Under the pieces are notes generated by a model. That model saw nothing but the letters and a program-made list of their open reading frames with translations, was not told the DNA's origin and did not search any database. Of a stretch of 64,000 bases of DNA, positions 25,182-34,201 are shown one piece after another. This DNA is from Flavonifractor sp. An92 (GTDB lineage Bacteria; Bacillota; Clostridia; Oscillospirales; Oscillospiraceae): positions 83,356-147,355 of the forward strand of contig NZ_NFGZ01000007.1 in assembly GCF_002159175.1 (NCBI RefSeq), written 5' to 3'. The first letter of the stretch is position 1, and the number at the start of each line of letters is the position of its first letter. Both the position numbers and the translations under genes were made by a program.

Positions 25182-27740
25182 TTACTTTTCCAGCCGCTCC
25201 AGCAGGTTTTGCAGATCCTCCCGGAGCTTCTGATCGTTCTGGATCTCCAGATCCTCGCTGGCCATGGCGGAGCGGCACAGGCGGATGGCCTCCTTCCGGT
25301 CGGCGGTCACGGCCTTGCCCTCGGCGTAGCACAGAGCCAGACGGTACATCCCCTCGGCGTCCTCCTGGTCGGCGGAGGCCTGGTAGTATTGCAGGGCCTT
25401 GCTCAGGTTGGAGGGCACCTGGATGCCCTCCTCGTAGAACCGCCCCAGGGCGCACAGCGCCCCGCTGTAACCCAGCTTGGCCGAGCGGCGGTAGTAGGAG
25501 AAGGCCTTTTTCAGGTCGGGCTCCACGCCCTGGCCCAGCTCGTAGCACTCGCCCAGATTGTAGAGGGCGGTGTCGTCGTTCTGCCGGGCGGCCTTGCGGT
25601 AGAGCCGCAGGGCGGCGGCGTAGTCCTGCGCCACCCCCAGGCCCCGGCGGTAGAGCTCCCCCAGGTTGTTCAGGCCCTGGACGCTGCCCAGAGCGGCAGC
25701 CTTCCGGTACCACTCGGCGGCGGCGGTGTAGTCCCGCTCCATCCCCAGGCCCCGCTCGCAGCACCAGGCCAGGTTGCACATGCCGGTGGCGCTGCCCAGG
25801 TCGGCGGCCTTCCGGTAGTACTCCGCCGCCTTGCCGTAGTCCCGGTCCACTCCGTCGCCGTTCTCATAGCGGTAGCCCAGGGTACACAGGGCGGGCGGAT
25901 AGTCCTGCCCGGCGGCCTTTTCCAGCCACAGGAGGGCGGCGGTCTGGTTGGCCTCCACCCCCTCGCCCCGGGCCATGCAGAGGCTCAGGTTGTACTGGGC
26001 GCGGGCGTGGTCCAGCTGGGCGGCCTTCCAGTACCAGCTCACCGCCTGCACCAGGTCCCGCTCCACGCCCTGGCCCTGGGCGTAGAGCCAGCCCAGATTG
26101 CACATGGCGTCGGTGTCCCCGTTGTCCGCGCCCTTCCGGTACCACTCCGCGGCCTGGGTCAGGTCCTGTTCCACGCCCCGGCCCTGCTCATAGAAGAGCC
26201 CCAGGCCGCACATGGCGTCGGCGTCTCCGTTGTCGGCGGCCTTGCGGAACCACTCCACGGCGGTCTTGTCGTCCCGCTCCACCCCTTCGCCCCGGGCGTA
26301 GAGCCAGCCCAGGTTGTACTGGGAGGGGGCGTCCCCCTCCTCGGCGGCCCAGCGGTACCAGCGGACGGCCTGGGCAGGCTCCCGCTCCGCGCCCCAGCCC
26401 CGCTCCGCCGCCAGACCCAGATAGAACCCGGCCCGGCTCACCCCGGCGGAGGCGGCCCGGTGGAAGCATTCCACCGCCGCCTTCCGGTCTTCCGGCGCGC
26501 CCCGGCCGCTCCAGCGGCACAGGCCCTGCCAGTAGGCCCCCTCGGGATAGCCGTTCTCCTCCGCCAGCAGGAACCACCGGAGGGCGGTTTCCTCATCCTT
26601 GGTGCAGTTGCACAGGCCGAAATAGGAGTTGATGCCCAGATAGCACTGGGCCCGGCCGTAGTTCTGCTCTGCCGCCCGGCGGTAGCAGTCCATGGCCCCG
26701 TCGGGGTCGGCGGGAAGGCCGTTCCCCTTCTCCAGGCACACGCCCAGGTTGGTCAGCGCCCGGGGGTTGCCCTGGTCGGCGGAGCGGCGGTACCAGGCCA
26801 CCGCCTGGGCCGGGTCCTGCTCCACGCCCAGGCCGAACTCGTAGCACCAGGCCAGATTGCACTGGGCGGCGTCGTCCCCCGCCTCGGCGGCGTTGCGGTA
26901 GAGCTCGGCGGCCATGCCCCAGTCCTGCTCCACGCCCTCGCCCAGCTCGTAGCACAGCCCCAGCTCCCGCAGGGCCCGGATGTCGCCGGCCTCGGCGGCC
27001 CGGCGGTACCAGAGGGCCATCTGGGCCGCGTCCCGCTCCACGCCCAGGCCGGTGTCGTAGCAGTAGCCCAGGTAGTAAAGGGCGGGGGGATAGCCCTGCT
27101 CGGCCGCCTTCTGGTACCAGTGGAAGGCCAGCTCCTCGCTGCGCTCCACCCCGTCCCCCAGGACGAAGCGCCGGGCCAGCTCCACCTGTCCCGCCGGGTC
27201 CCCCTGGAAGGCGGCGGCCTTGAGCCACTGGAGGGAGCGCACCGGGTCGGCCTCCACGCCCACGCCGTCGTGGAAGCTGTAAGACAGCAGCAGCTGGGCC
27301 CGGGGATAGCCCTCCCCGGCGGCCTTCTCATACCACTGGGCCGCCTGGACCGGGTCGGTCACGCCGCCGATGCCCTTCTGAAGGCACCAGCCCAGATTGC
27401 ACTGGGCGGGCGGGTAACCCAGCTCGGCGGCCTGCCGGTAGAGCCACACCGCCTGCCGTGGGTCGGCCTCGGTGCCCACGCCGTTTTCCATGCACCAGCC
27501 CAGATTGCTGATGCCCGGCACATTGCCCAGCGCCGCCGCGCGGCGGAAACAGGTCAGGGCCCGCGCCCCGCCGCTCTCGCCCCGCTCGGCCCAAAAAGAC
27601 CCCAGGGCCACCCACTGCTGGCCGTCCAGGGCCTCCTCCTCCACGGGCGCCATGGTCCGGCCACATTCCGGACAGCACGCGGGCCGCGTCTCCTGCTCGA
27701 TCACACAGGGGCAGTCCGGATTGGTGCAGCGATAGATCAT
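25182..27740 (-). CDS. Large Sel1-repeat (SLR) protein with N-terminal zinc ribbon
   Basis: An 852-residue protein. The first 30 residues hold a zinc ribbon (CTNPDCPC and CCPECG). The rest is roughly 20 Sel1-like repeats of about 36 residues with the pattern YRKAAxxGxxxAxxNLGxxYExGxGVExD. Such alpha-solenoids bind proteins and serve in signalling or scaffolding. No signal peptide or membrane segment is visible, so it is probably cytosolic. I prefer ATG 27740 because a GGAGGG lies four bases upstream; the ATG 12 bases earlier abuts its Shine-Dalgarno sequence. The partner is unknown. Confidence 0.88.
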   Translation of the reverse strand: MIYRCTNPDCPCVIEQETRPACCPECGRTMAPVEEEALDGQQWVALGSFWAERGESGGARALTCFRRAAALGNVPGISNLGWCMENGVGTEADPRQAVWLYRQAAELGYPPAQCNLGWCLQKGIGGVTDPVQAAQWYEKAAGEGYPRAQLLLSYSFHDGVGVEADPVRSLQWLKAAAFQGDPAGQVELARRFVLGDGVERSEELAFHWYQKAAEQGYPPALYYLGYCYDTGLGVERDAAQMALWYRRAAEAGDIRALRELGLCYELGEGVEQDWGMAAELYRNAAEAGDDAAQCNLAWCYEFGLGVEQDPAQAVAWYRRSADQGNPRALTNLGVCLEKGNGLPADPDGAMDCYRRAAEQNYGRAQCYLGINSYFGLCNCTKDEETALRWFLLAEENGYPEGAYWQGLCRWSGRGAPEDRKAAVECFHRAASAGVSRAGFYLGLAAERGWGAEREPAQAVRWYRWAAEEGDAPSQYNLGWLYARGEGVERDDKTAVEWFRKAADNGDADAMCGLGLFYEQGRGVEQDLTQAAEWYRKGADNGDTDAMCNLGWLYAQGQGVERDLVQAVSWYWKAAQLDHARAQYNLSLCMARGEGVEANQTAALLWLEKAAGQDYPPALCTLGYRYENGDGVDRDYGKAAEYYRKAADLGSATGMCNLAWCCERGLGMERDYTAAAEWYRKAAALGSVQGLNNLGELYRRGLGVAQDYAAALRLYRKAARQNDDTALYNLGECYELGQGVEPDLKKAFSYYRRSAKLGYSGALCALGRFYEEGIQVPSNLSKALQYYQASADQEDAEGMYRLALCYAEGKAVTADRKEAIRLCRSAMASEDLEIQNDQKLREDLQNLLERLEK

Positions 27741-27805
27741 GGCTCCCTCCATCCTCCTTCGGGGCCCGCCGAAGGGCGGCAGGCCGTAAAATTCATGATT
27801 TAATT

Positions 27806-27834
27806 ATTGTAACACGCTTTTTCCCTGGTGGCAA
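27806..27834 (-). promoter_or_regulatory. Promoter of the Sel1-repeat gene
   Basis: Minus-strand TTGCCA (27829-27834) and TACAAT (27806-27811), 17 bp apart, about 65 bp upstream of the start codon. Confidence 0.68.
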
Positions 27835-27867
27835 GAAAGGCATTGGAAACTTTGAGCCCAGAAAAAC

Positions 27868-27896
27868 GCCCGGCCCCCACAGTGTGGGGGCCGGGC
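27868..27896 (-). terminator. Terminator of the secreted stalk-domain gene
   Basis: A perfect 13-bp stem (27868-27880 with 27884-27896), 3-nt loop and minus-strand GTTTTTC tail, directly after the stop at 27908. Confidence 0.93.
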
Positions 27897-27907
27897 ACGT
27901 TCTATTC

Positions 27908-29803
27908 TTATGCGGGGGTGGTCAGCTGGGCGGTGTTTGCCTCGGCGTTCCAGTTCACATCCAGCCCGAAGCTCTCGGAGAAGAACCGCAGAGGCACATA
28001 GGTGCGGTCCTGATAGGCTAGGGAGGAGACGTCCTGGGGCTTGGCCTCGCCGTCCACCCAGGCGTTGGCGGTGCCGATCTCCACCTCGATACGGGTGTCA
28101 CCCTTGGTGCACACCGCCCGGTTGGTGGTCTGGTCCCAGGTGACGGTGAAGTCCAGAGCCTCGGCGATGCCGCGCAGGGGCACCAGAATGCGGTCATTCC
28201 GGGCGATGGGCATGGTGTCGAAGGAGATGTAGGCCCCGTCCAGGGTCACATAGTACCGGGGCGTGGGGAAAGTGTTGGAGAAGGTCTGCTCATACTCCGC
28301 CACGTCCAGCACCCGGCCGGTGCCGTACTGCACCGCGCCGGTCTGGTCCACCGCCTCCACCACGATGCCCACGGTTTCGCCGTAGAGGTCGTTCCAGCGG
28401 TAAATCAGACTGTGGACCCACAGCTGACTGCCCTCAGGGAGGGCATACTCTCCACAGTCCACCCAGTAGGCCGGGTCCGCGTCGAAATTGGCCCACAGGT
28501 GGCCGGCCCGCACCTCAAAGCGGGGGTCAATAATGTCCGAATTTTCCATAGGGATGGCAGCAAGCTCGGTGGGAGCCCAATTTTCGAGAGGAATGGTGTC
28601 GTCGTAGTCCTCCAGAGCCCAGACCACCGGCCCCTCTTCGCCCTGGACCAGAGCGTACCAGGTGTCGTGGACCAGCGCGGCAGAGAGAACTCGAGCGCCG
28701 AAGTCATAGGACCAGATCTCGTTCCAGTCCCAGTCCACCAGGGTCAGCACGTTGTTCCGGGGCCCCTGGGTGTTGCCCCCGACGCCGTACATGCCGCCGG
28801 TGCTGAACACGTTCTGCCACACCAGATAGCCCACGCCCGCCAGCCGGAAGCCGTAATCGGCCCGCATGGGAGAACCCACCCCCTCGATGCTGTGCCAGGT
28901 GCCGGTGACGGGGGTGTGGGTGGTCCAGGTGAAGCCGTCGGAGGACGTGTAGATCTCACCGGAGTAGGTGTTGCACACGAAGAAGTCCCCGCCGCTGGAG
29001 GGCAGGATCTGCACCATCTCCGGCGAGGTGGTCCAGGGGGTGTTCTCCACGGTCACCCAGGACCGGCCGTCCACCGAGAAGTCAAAGCGGGCCATCACCC
29101 CGCCGCCGTTGGGGTCGTCCACCTCCACCTTGCGCAGCACGCCGGCGCTGCCCACGGCGTAGTGGTCGCCCAGGCCCTGGCCCAGATCCCAGTCGGCCTT
29201 GGTGAAGGTATAGGTCTGGCCGGCCACGGTGGCGGAGTAGGTGCCGTTCTCATAGCCGATGGCGTCCACCTGTCCGTCAAAGGTTTTTACGCCGATGATC
29301 TCGTAATTCTCGTCCAGGAAGGTGACCATGTGGTTGCGCTGGCCGTCGCCGTAGTGGGGCACCACGTCCCGGGGGTCCTCCAGAAGCTTCTGGCGCATCA
29401 TGTACTCGCTGCCGGTCCAGAGGAGCTCAATCTCCCGGGTACACAGGTGGCTATTGAAGGTGGGATCAAAGCGCACCGTCTCCTGGAGCCAGTCCCGGCC
29501 GGGCATCCGGGACCAGTGGACGCCGTCGGACGAAGTGTAGGCCGACGAACCGGGGGCAAAGCACACATAATCCCGCCCGGTGTACTGGAAGGTGCTGAAC
29601 GGGTAGACGTCACCCGTGGTCGCGCTCCAGGTCTTGCCCTGGTCGGTGGAGCAGACCAGGACCGAGCCGTTGCCGCTGTCCTGGATGCCCAGCCAGACCG
29701 GCGCGTCCTGAAGGCGCACCTCCACGCTGCCCACCGCCAGAGCGGGCACAGCCAAGGCCAATGCCAGACACAGGGCGGTAATGATGGACAGGAACCGTTT
29801 CAT
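27908..29803 (-). CDS. Secreted protein with Asp-box-like repeats and a copper-amine-oxidase-type stalk domain
   Basis: A 631-residue exported protein. It has a signal peptide (MKRFLSIITALCLALALAV, cleavage near ALA). The body contains several Asp-box-like motifs (STDQGKTW, SSDGVHW, SVDGRSW, SSDGFTW) spaced as in beta-propellers. The C-terminal 110 residues form a copper amine oxidase N-terminal-like stalk domain (RILVPLRGIAEALDF, then RTYVPLRFFSESFG), which in Firmicutes usually anchors or dimerises surface proteins. Enzymatic activity is not evident. It is the last gene after GtrA and GT2, 36 bp behind gtrA, suggesting an envelope-glycan context. Confidence 0.85.
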   Translation of the reverse strand: MKRFLSIITALCLALALAVPALAVGSVEVRLQDAPVWLGIQDSGNGSVLVCSTDQGKTWSATTGDVYPFSTFQYTGRDYVCFAPGSSAYTSSDGVHWSRMPGRDWLQETVRFDPTFNSHLCTREIELLWTGSEYMMRQKLLEDPRDVVPHYGDGQRNHMVTFLDENYEIIGVKTFDGQVDAIGYENGTYSATVAGQTYTFTKADWDLGQGLGDHYAVGSAGVLRKVEVDDPNGGGVMARFDFSVDGRSWVTVENTPWTTSPEMVQILPSSGGDFFVCNTYSGEIYTSSDGFTWTTHTPVTGTWHSIEGVGSPMRADYGFRLAGVGYLVWQNVFSTGGMYGVGGNTQGPRNNVLTLVDWDWNEIWSYDFGARVLSAALVHDTWYALVQGEEGPVVWALEDYDDTIPLENWAPTELAAIPMENSDIIDPRFEVRAGHLWANFDADPAYWVDCGEYALPEGSQLWVHSLIYRWNDLYGETVGIVVEAVDQTGAVQYGTGRVLDVAEYEQTFSNTFPTPRYYVTLDGAYISFDTMPIARNDRILVPLRGIAEALDFTVTWDQTTNRAVCTKGDTRIEVEIGTANAWVDGEAKPQDVSSLAYQDRTYVPLRFFSESFGLDVNWNAEANTAQLTTPA

Positions 29804-29839
29804 AAAAACCTCCTTTTCCGGCGGACTGTGGGACCGGTC

Positions 29840-30253
29840 CTAGTGTCTCTGTTTCTGGAATGCGAAGAACCGCTGTCCGAAGTAGTTGAGGACGGTATAG
29901 AGACCCATGCCCACCAGCTTGGTCAGCCGCTCCCACCAGATGGAGGGGACAAACACCGGCTGGGGGATGAGCTCCATCACCGGCTGGGCGATGCCGTAGG
30001 CCAGGAGATAGCACACCGCCACGTTGAGGGCGAATTTCACCGCCGAGCGGCCGAAGGTCTCCTCACTGTGGAAGGTGAAGTGGCGGTTGAGGAAAAAGCT
30101 CATCACCGCGCCCGCCACATAGGCGATGGCGGTGGAGGGCCAGTAGCCCAGCCCCTCCAGGGCGAACATGATGACCATGGAGAGGAGGGTGTTGCCCACG
30201 CCTACCAGGAGGAATTTACAGATGGAGGCGTCCAGCAGCTTAGTCTTTTTCAT
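29840..30253 (-). CDS. GtrA family membrane protein
   Basis: A 137-residue protein with four transmembrane helices and the GtrA signature region (CKFLLVGVGNTLLSMV, FFLNRHFTF). GtrA-type proteins are thought to flip undecaprenyl-phosphate-linked sugars for cell-surface glycosylation, paired with a GtrB-like GT2 enzyme. The start at 30253 overlaps the end of that GT2 gene by 14 bp, so they are coupled. Confidence 0.92.
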   Translation of the reverse strand: MKKTKLLDASICKFLLVGVGNTLLSMVIMFALEGLGYWPSTAIAYVAGAVMSFFLNRHFTFHSEETFGRSAVKFALNVAVCYLLAYGIAQPVMELIPQPVFVPSIWWERLTKLVGMGLYTVLNYFGQRFFAFQKQRH

Positions 30254-31199
30254 GCCGGTCCAGCACCTCCTTGATGAGGAAGCGGGGCCGCTCCTTGGTC
30301 TCCAGATAGATTTTGCCGATATACTCGCCGATGACCCCCAGGGCCAGCAGGATGAGGCCGCCGATGGCCCACACCGAGCAGATGACGCTGGCCCAGCCGA
30401 TGACGGTCGCCCCGTGGGCCCAGCGGACGATGGAGTAAATCAGCATCAGAAGGCTCACCACAAACACCAGGAAGCCCAGCGCCGTGATGTACCGGATGGG
30501 CTTGGTGGAGAGGGAGGTGATGCCCTCCATGGCGAAGGAGAGCATTTTCTTGAGGGGATACTTGCTCTCACCGGCGAAGCGCTCCCCCCGCTCGTACTCC
30601 ACCGTGCCGGTGGTGTAGCCGATCATGGGCACGATGCCTCGCAGGAAGAGGTTCACTTCCCGGAATTGGGCAAGCCCCTCCAAAGCCCGTCTGGACATCA
30701 GGCGGTAGTCGGCGTGGTTGAACACCGTCTCAGCCCCCAGGAAATTCATCACCCGATAGAACCCCTCGGCGGTGAAGCGCTTGAAGAAGGTGTCCTTCTC
30801 CCGGCTGGAGCGCACGCCGTAGACGATGTCGCACCCGGAGTGGTATTTCTCCACCATGGCGTCCACGGCGTCGATGTCGTCCTGAAGGTCGGCATCCATG
30901 GAGATGACCATGTCGGCCCGGTCCTTGGCGGTCATGAGCCCGGCCAGCAGGGCGTTCTGGTGGCCCCGGTTGCGGGTGAGGTTCACGCCGGAGAAGCGCT
31001 TGTCCGAGCGGTGGAGCCCCTCGATGAGGGACCAGGTCTTGTCCCGGGAGCCATCGTTCACAAAGAGCACCCGGCTCTCCTCCGAGATGGCCCCGGCGGA
31101 AATGAGGGCCTCCAGCTTCTCCTTGAGACGCCGGGAGGTCTCGGGCAGGACCTCCTCCTCGTTGTAGCAGGGGACCACGATGTATAGAATGTCTGCCAT
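30240..31199 (-). CDS. GT2 glycosyltransferase, polyprenyl-phosphate type (GtrB/DPM-like)
   Basis: A 319-residue family 2 glycosyltransferase of the polyprenyl-phosphate sugar class. The GT-A domain has VVPCYNEEEVL, VNDGSRD, NRGHQNALLAG and the metal motif SMDADLQD. Two C-terminal transmembrane helices (about 230-300) anchor it, as in GtrB/DpmA. It should load glucose or another hexose onto undecaprenyl phosphate. It forms an operon with gtrA and a secreted stalk-domain protein, which may be the glycosylated or glycan-binding product. Confidence 0.93.
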   Translation of the reverse strand: MADILYIVVPCYNEEEVLPETSRRLKEKLEALISAGAISEESRVLFVNDGSRDKTWSLIEGLHRSDKRFSGVNLTRNRGHQNALLAGLMTAKDRADMVISMDADLQDDIDAVDAMVEKYHSGCDIVYGVRSSREKDTFFKRFTAEGFYRVMNFLGAETVFNHADYRLMSRRALEGLAQFREVNLFLRGIVPMIGYTTGTVEYERGERFAGESKYPLKKMLSFAMEGITSLSTKPIRYITALGFLVFVVSLLMLIYSIVRWAHGATVIGWASVICSVWAIGGLILLALGVIGEYIGKIYLETKERPRFLIKEVLDRHEKD

Positions 31200-31306
31200 T
31201 GTACACCTCGCATTTGCATGATCCGAACTTCGGACCGTTGGTTTAGTTCTATTCTACCATCTTTGGACGAAAAGAAAAGCCTCTTTGTTCCTCCCGATGG
31301 AAAAAA

Positions 31307-31341
31307 GCCCCGGCTCCGCGCATGTTGCGCGGAGCCGGGGC
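31307..31341 (-). terminator. Terminator of the two-component operon at 31-33 kb
   Basis: A perfect 16-bp stem (31307-31322 with 31326-31341), 3-nt loop and six minus-strand Ts (31301-31306). Confidence 0.94.
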
Positions 31342-31357
31342 TCGGTATGGGGCCGGT

Positions 31358-32626
31358 TCAGCCCAGAGTGGCCTGGATGAGCAGGGAGTTCCCGTCGGGA
31401 CTCTCGGCCCGGATGCGGCCCTTGTGGGCGGCCACGATGCTCCGGGCAATGGACAGCCCCAGACCATAGCCGCCGGTCTGCGTATTCCGGGACTGATCGC
31501 CCCGGTAGAAGCGGTCAAACAGGTGCTCCAGCCGCTCCCGGTCCACCGGCTCGGCGGTGGTGTTGCACACGGTCAGCAGCAGGTTCCGGCCCTGCCGCTC
31601 CAGGGAAACGGAGATGCTCCCCCCCGCCGGGGCGTATTTCAGCGCGTTGTCCAGCAGGATGGACACCAGCTGACGCACCGCCTTTTCGTCTCCGGTGTAG
31701 GCCAGCATGGGCTGGATCTGTACCGTGAAGTCCATATTCTGGCTTTTGGCCGGAGCCGCGAAGGACTGCGCCATCTCCTCCACCACGTCGGAGATGGGGA
31801 ATTCGATGCACTGGAGCTCGGGCTGCTCCTCCTCCATGCGGGAGAGGTAGATGAGGTCGTTGGTCAGCCCGGTCAAACGCTGGGCCTGGCGGCGGATGTC
31901 CTCCAGCCACTGGTTTTCACCGCACTCCATCTCCGCCAGGTCGGTGTCGGCGCTGATGATGGTCAGCGGGGTCTTGAGCTCGTGCCCCGCGTCGGTGATG
32001 AAGCGCTTTTGCTTCTCATAGCTCTCGGCCACCGGCCGGACGATCCGCTTGGACAGCACCAACAGCAGCAGAAACACCGCCGTCAGCCCCACCAGCGCCA
32101 GGGCCACGCTGGCCAGCAGGGTGGTGCGGAAGCCGGAGAGACTCCGGCTGCAGTCCAGAAAAATGATGCGGCTGTTCTCCCCCTCCGTCAGGGTGAGGAA
32201 GCGGTAATCCCCCAGAAAGCCGCGGCTCTTCCCTGCGCCCCAGATCTTCTGGGCGTAGGCGGCGGCGTCCTCGCCGTCGATGGCGGCGATCTGGACGGTG
32301 TCGGTCTGGATGACCTGTCCCTCCCCGTCCAGCAGGACCGAGAAATAGCGGGACTCATAGGGCGTCTCGGGAGACATGCCCCGGCCGCCGCCCAGCCGCT
32401 TCTCCCCCATGGGCCCTGCGGGGGGCTCCTCTCCGGTGGTCAGGCCGCCCTGCTGCACCTTGGGAAAGGTGCCGTCATTGGCCCCCAGCACGGTCAGAAT
32501 GGCGTCGGCGTCAGTCACCACCTTCTGATAGCTCATCAGGTTCACCCCGCCCAAAATCACCAGCAGCACCACCGCCAGAGAGAACATGGAGGCGGCGATG
32601 AGCTTGAAGCGCAGCGACCGGATCAC
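31358..32626 (-). CDS. Sensor histidine kinase
   Basis: A 422-residue membrane histidine kinase. There are two transmembrane helices, one near residues 9-30 and one near 155-180, around an extracytoplasmic domain of about 120 residues. The H-box is TDAGHELKTPLTI, followed by ATP-binding motifs N (LLDNALKYA), G1 and G2 (GGYGLGLSIARSI). I choose GTG 32626, which overlaps the regulator stop as GTGA and has GGAGGT upstream. It pairs with the response regulator. The signal is unknown. Confidence 0.92.
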   Translation of the reverse strand: MIRSLRFKLIAASMFSLAVVLLVILGGVNLMSYQKVVTDADAILTVLGANDGTFPKVQQGGLTTGEEPPAGPMGEKRLGGGRGMSPETPYESRYFSVLLDGEGQVIQTDTVQIAAIDGEDAAAYAQKIWGAGKSRGFLGDYRFLTLTEGENSRIIFLDCSRSLSGFRTTLLASVALALVGLTAVFLLLLVLSKRIVRPVAESYEKQKRFITDAGHELKTPLTIISADTDLAEMECGENQWLEDIRRQAQRLTGLTNDLIYLSRMEEEQPELQCIEFPISDVVEEMAQSFAAPAKSQNMDFTVQIQPMLAYTGDEKAVRQLVSILLDNALKYAPAGGSISVSLERQGRNLLLTVCNTTAEPVDRERLEHLFDRFYRGDQSRNTQTGGYGLGLSIARSIVAAHKGRIRAESPDGNSLLIQATLG

Positions 32627-33297
32627 GGCAGCACCTCCAGAGAATACCCCGCGTTCCGGGTCACCTTGATCTGGATGTTCGCCCGCAGGGCGGTGAGCTT
32701 CTTGCGCAGGTAGGAGATGTATACCCACACCACATTCAGCTCCACATCGCTGTCATAGCCCCAGATCCGCTCCAGAAACCGCTCGGAAGGGATGAGCTGC
32801 TTGGGATTGCGCAGCAGGAGCTCCATCATCTGGAACTCCTTATTGGCCAGGCGGAAGCTCCCCGTGGGCGAGGAGAGCTCAAAGGTGGTCTGGTCCAGGG
32901 TGATGTTGCCAAAGGTCAGGCGGCTGCTGATCTGGCCGGTCTGGCTGCGGGTCATGGCCCGAATGCGGGCCATGAGCTCCTGGGTGGAGAAGGGCTTGGT
33001 GAGGTAGTCGTTGGCCCCCGTGTCCAGTCCCAGCACCTTGTCGTCCACCTCCGATTTGGCGGTGAGGATCAGCACCGGGATGGGATTCCCCGCCTCCCAC
33101 AGCCGCCGCAGCACCGTCATTCCGTCCACTTTGGGCATCATCAGATCCAGGATCAGCGCGTCATAGTTCCCCGCCTCCAGATAGGCCAGGGCCTCCTCGC
33201 CGTCATAGACCGCGTCGGCAGAGTAGTTGTTCCGCTCCAACAGGGCGATCACCGCCCGGGACAGGGAGCGCTCGTCCTCAGCAAGCAAAATGCGCAC
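32623..33297 (-). CDS. OmpR/PhoB-type response regulator
   Basis: A 224-residue response regulator. The receiver domain has the acidic pocket AEDE (7-9) and phospho-acceptor Asp51 (LILDLMMP), Thr/Ser at LTAKS and Lys at TKPF. The C-terminal winged helix is of the OmpR type (ELNVVWVYISYLRKKL recognition region). It is the first gene of a two-gene operon and divergent from the VTC polymerase cluster, which it might control. It has its own promoter. Confidence 0.95.
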   Translation of the reverse strand: MRILLAEDERSLSRAVIALLERNNYSADAVYDGEEALAYLEAGNYDALILDLMMPKVDGMTVLRRLWEAGNPIPVLILTAKSEVDDKVLGLDTGANDYLTKPFSTQELMARIRAMTRSQTGQISSRLTFGNITLDQTTFELSSPTGSFRLANKEFQMMELLLRNPKQLIPSERFLERIWGYDSDVELNVVWVYISYLRKKLTALRANIQIKVTRNAGYSLEVLP

Positions 33298-33364
33298 ACC
33301 TATGCGCCTCCCTTTTGATGGTTACTGTTCCTCAGAATAACCGCTCTACTTTAAACTAAATTAA

Positions 33365-33393
33365 AAGATAGCACGGTCCGCGGTTCTTGTCAG
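33365..33393 (-). promoter_or_regulatory. Promoter of the response regulator/kinase operon
   Basis: Minus-strand CTGACA (33388-33393) and TATCTT (33365-33370), 17 bp apart, in the AT-rich divergent region. Confidence 0.6.
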
Positions 33394-33484
33394 GTCTTTT
33401 TTCAAAGTTTTCCCGCTTTAAGCTTCAATTAGGGTTGCGGCTTTACAATCGCAGTACACTTCGATGACAAGGAGGCCCATCTCC

Positions 33485-34201
33485 ATGAGCAACCAGATGA
33501 TCTTTCAGCGTTATGAGATCAAATATCTCATGACACGCCGCCAACAGGAGGCGCTTTTGGCCATCATGCGGCCCTACATGGTCCCCGACGCATACAGCCA
33601 CAGCTCCATCCGCAACCTGTACCTGGACACCCCCGACTACCGTCTCATCCGCCGCAGCCTGGAAAAGCCGGTCTATAAAGAGAAGGTGCGGGTGCGCAGC
33701 TACGGCTCCGCCGGGCGGGAGGACCCGGTCTTTGTGGAGCTGAAGAAGAAATACCGCTCGGTGGTGTACAAGCGCCGCCTCTCCCTCCCCCAGGCTCAGG
33801 CCATGGCCTGCCTGGAGGGAACGGAGCCCTGGCCGGACACCCAGATCGGCAGCGAGCTGGCCTACGCCATGGCTTTCTACCGGGACCTGTCCCCGGCGGT
33901 GTTCCTCTCCTATGAGCGGGACTCCTTTCGCGGGGTAGAGGACCCGGAATTCCGCGTGACCTTTGACCGTGACATCCGCTTCCGCCGGGAGGTGCTCACC
34001 CTGGAGTCGGGCACCTGGGGCGTGCCCCTGCTGCAGCCCAATCAGGTGCTGATGGAGCTGAAGGTGGCAGGCGGCCTGCCGCTCTGGATGGCCCACGCCC
34101 TCTCCCGGCTCCAGATCTTCCAGACCTCGTTCTCCAAATATGGCCTGGCCTATCAGATGATGTGCCTGGAGCATGCCGGAGGTGCGCGCCGCTATGCTTG
34201 A
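33485..34201 (+). CDS. VTC/CYTH-type polyphosphate polymerase domain protein
   Basis: A 238-residue VTC domain protein of the triphosphate-tunnel fold. It begins with FQRYEIKYLM (ExK-type start). The tunnel strands include RNLYLDTPD, KVRVRSYG, VFVELKKKY and VYKRRLSL, whose alternating Arg/Lys/Glu residues line the phosphate tunnel, and VLMELKVAGG closes the barrel. In yeast Vtc4 this domain makes polyphosphate from ATP. Bacterial copies sit, as here, beside DUF4956 and Cthe_2159 proteins and their true product is uncertain. The start is ATG 33485 with AAGGAGG nine bases upstream. Confidence 0.9.
   Translation: MSNQMIFQRYEIKYLMTRRQQEALLAIMRPYMVPDAYSHSSIRNLYLDTPDYRLIRRSLEKPVYKEKVRVRSYGSAGREDPVFVELKKKYRSVVYKRRLSLPQAQAMACLEGTEPWPDTQIGSELAYAMAFYRDLSPAVFLSYERDSFRGVEDPEFRVTFDRDIRFRREVLTLESGTWGVPLLQPNQVLMELKVAGGLPLWMAHALSRLQIFQTSFSKYGLAYQMMCLEHAGGARRYA

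Noticed and set aside
25209..27803. 864-codon plus-strand frame opposite the Sel1 gene
   Set aside because: Mirror of the repeat structure on the other strand; no start site or recognisable domain.
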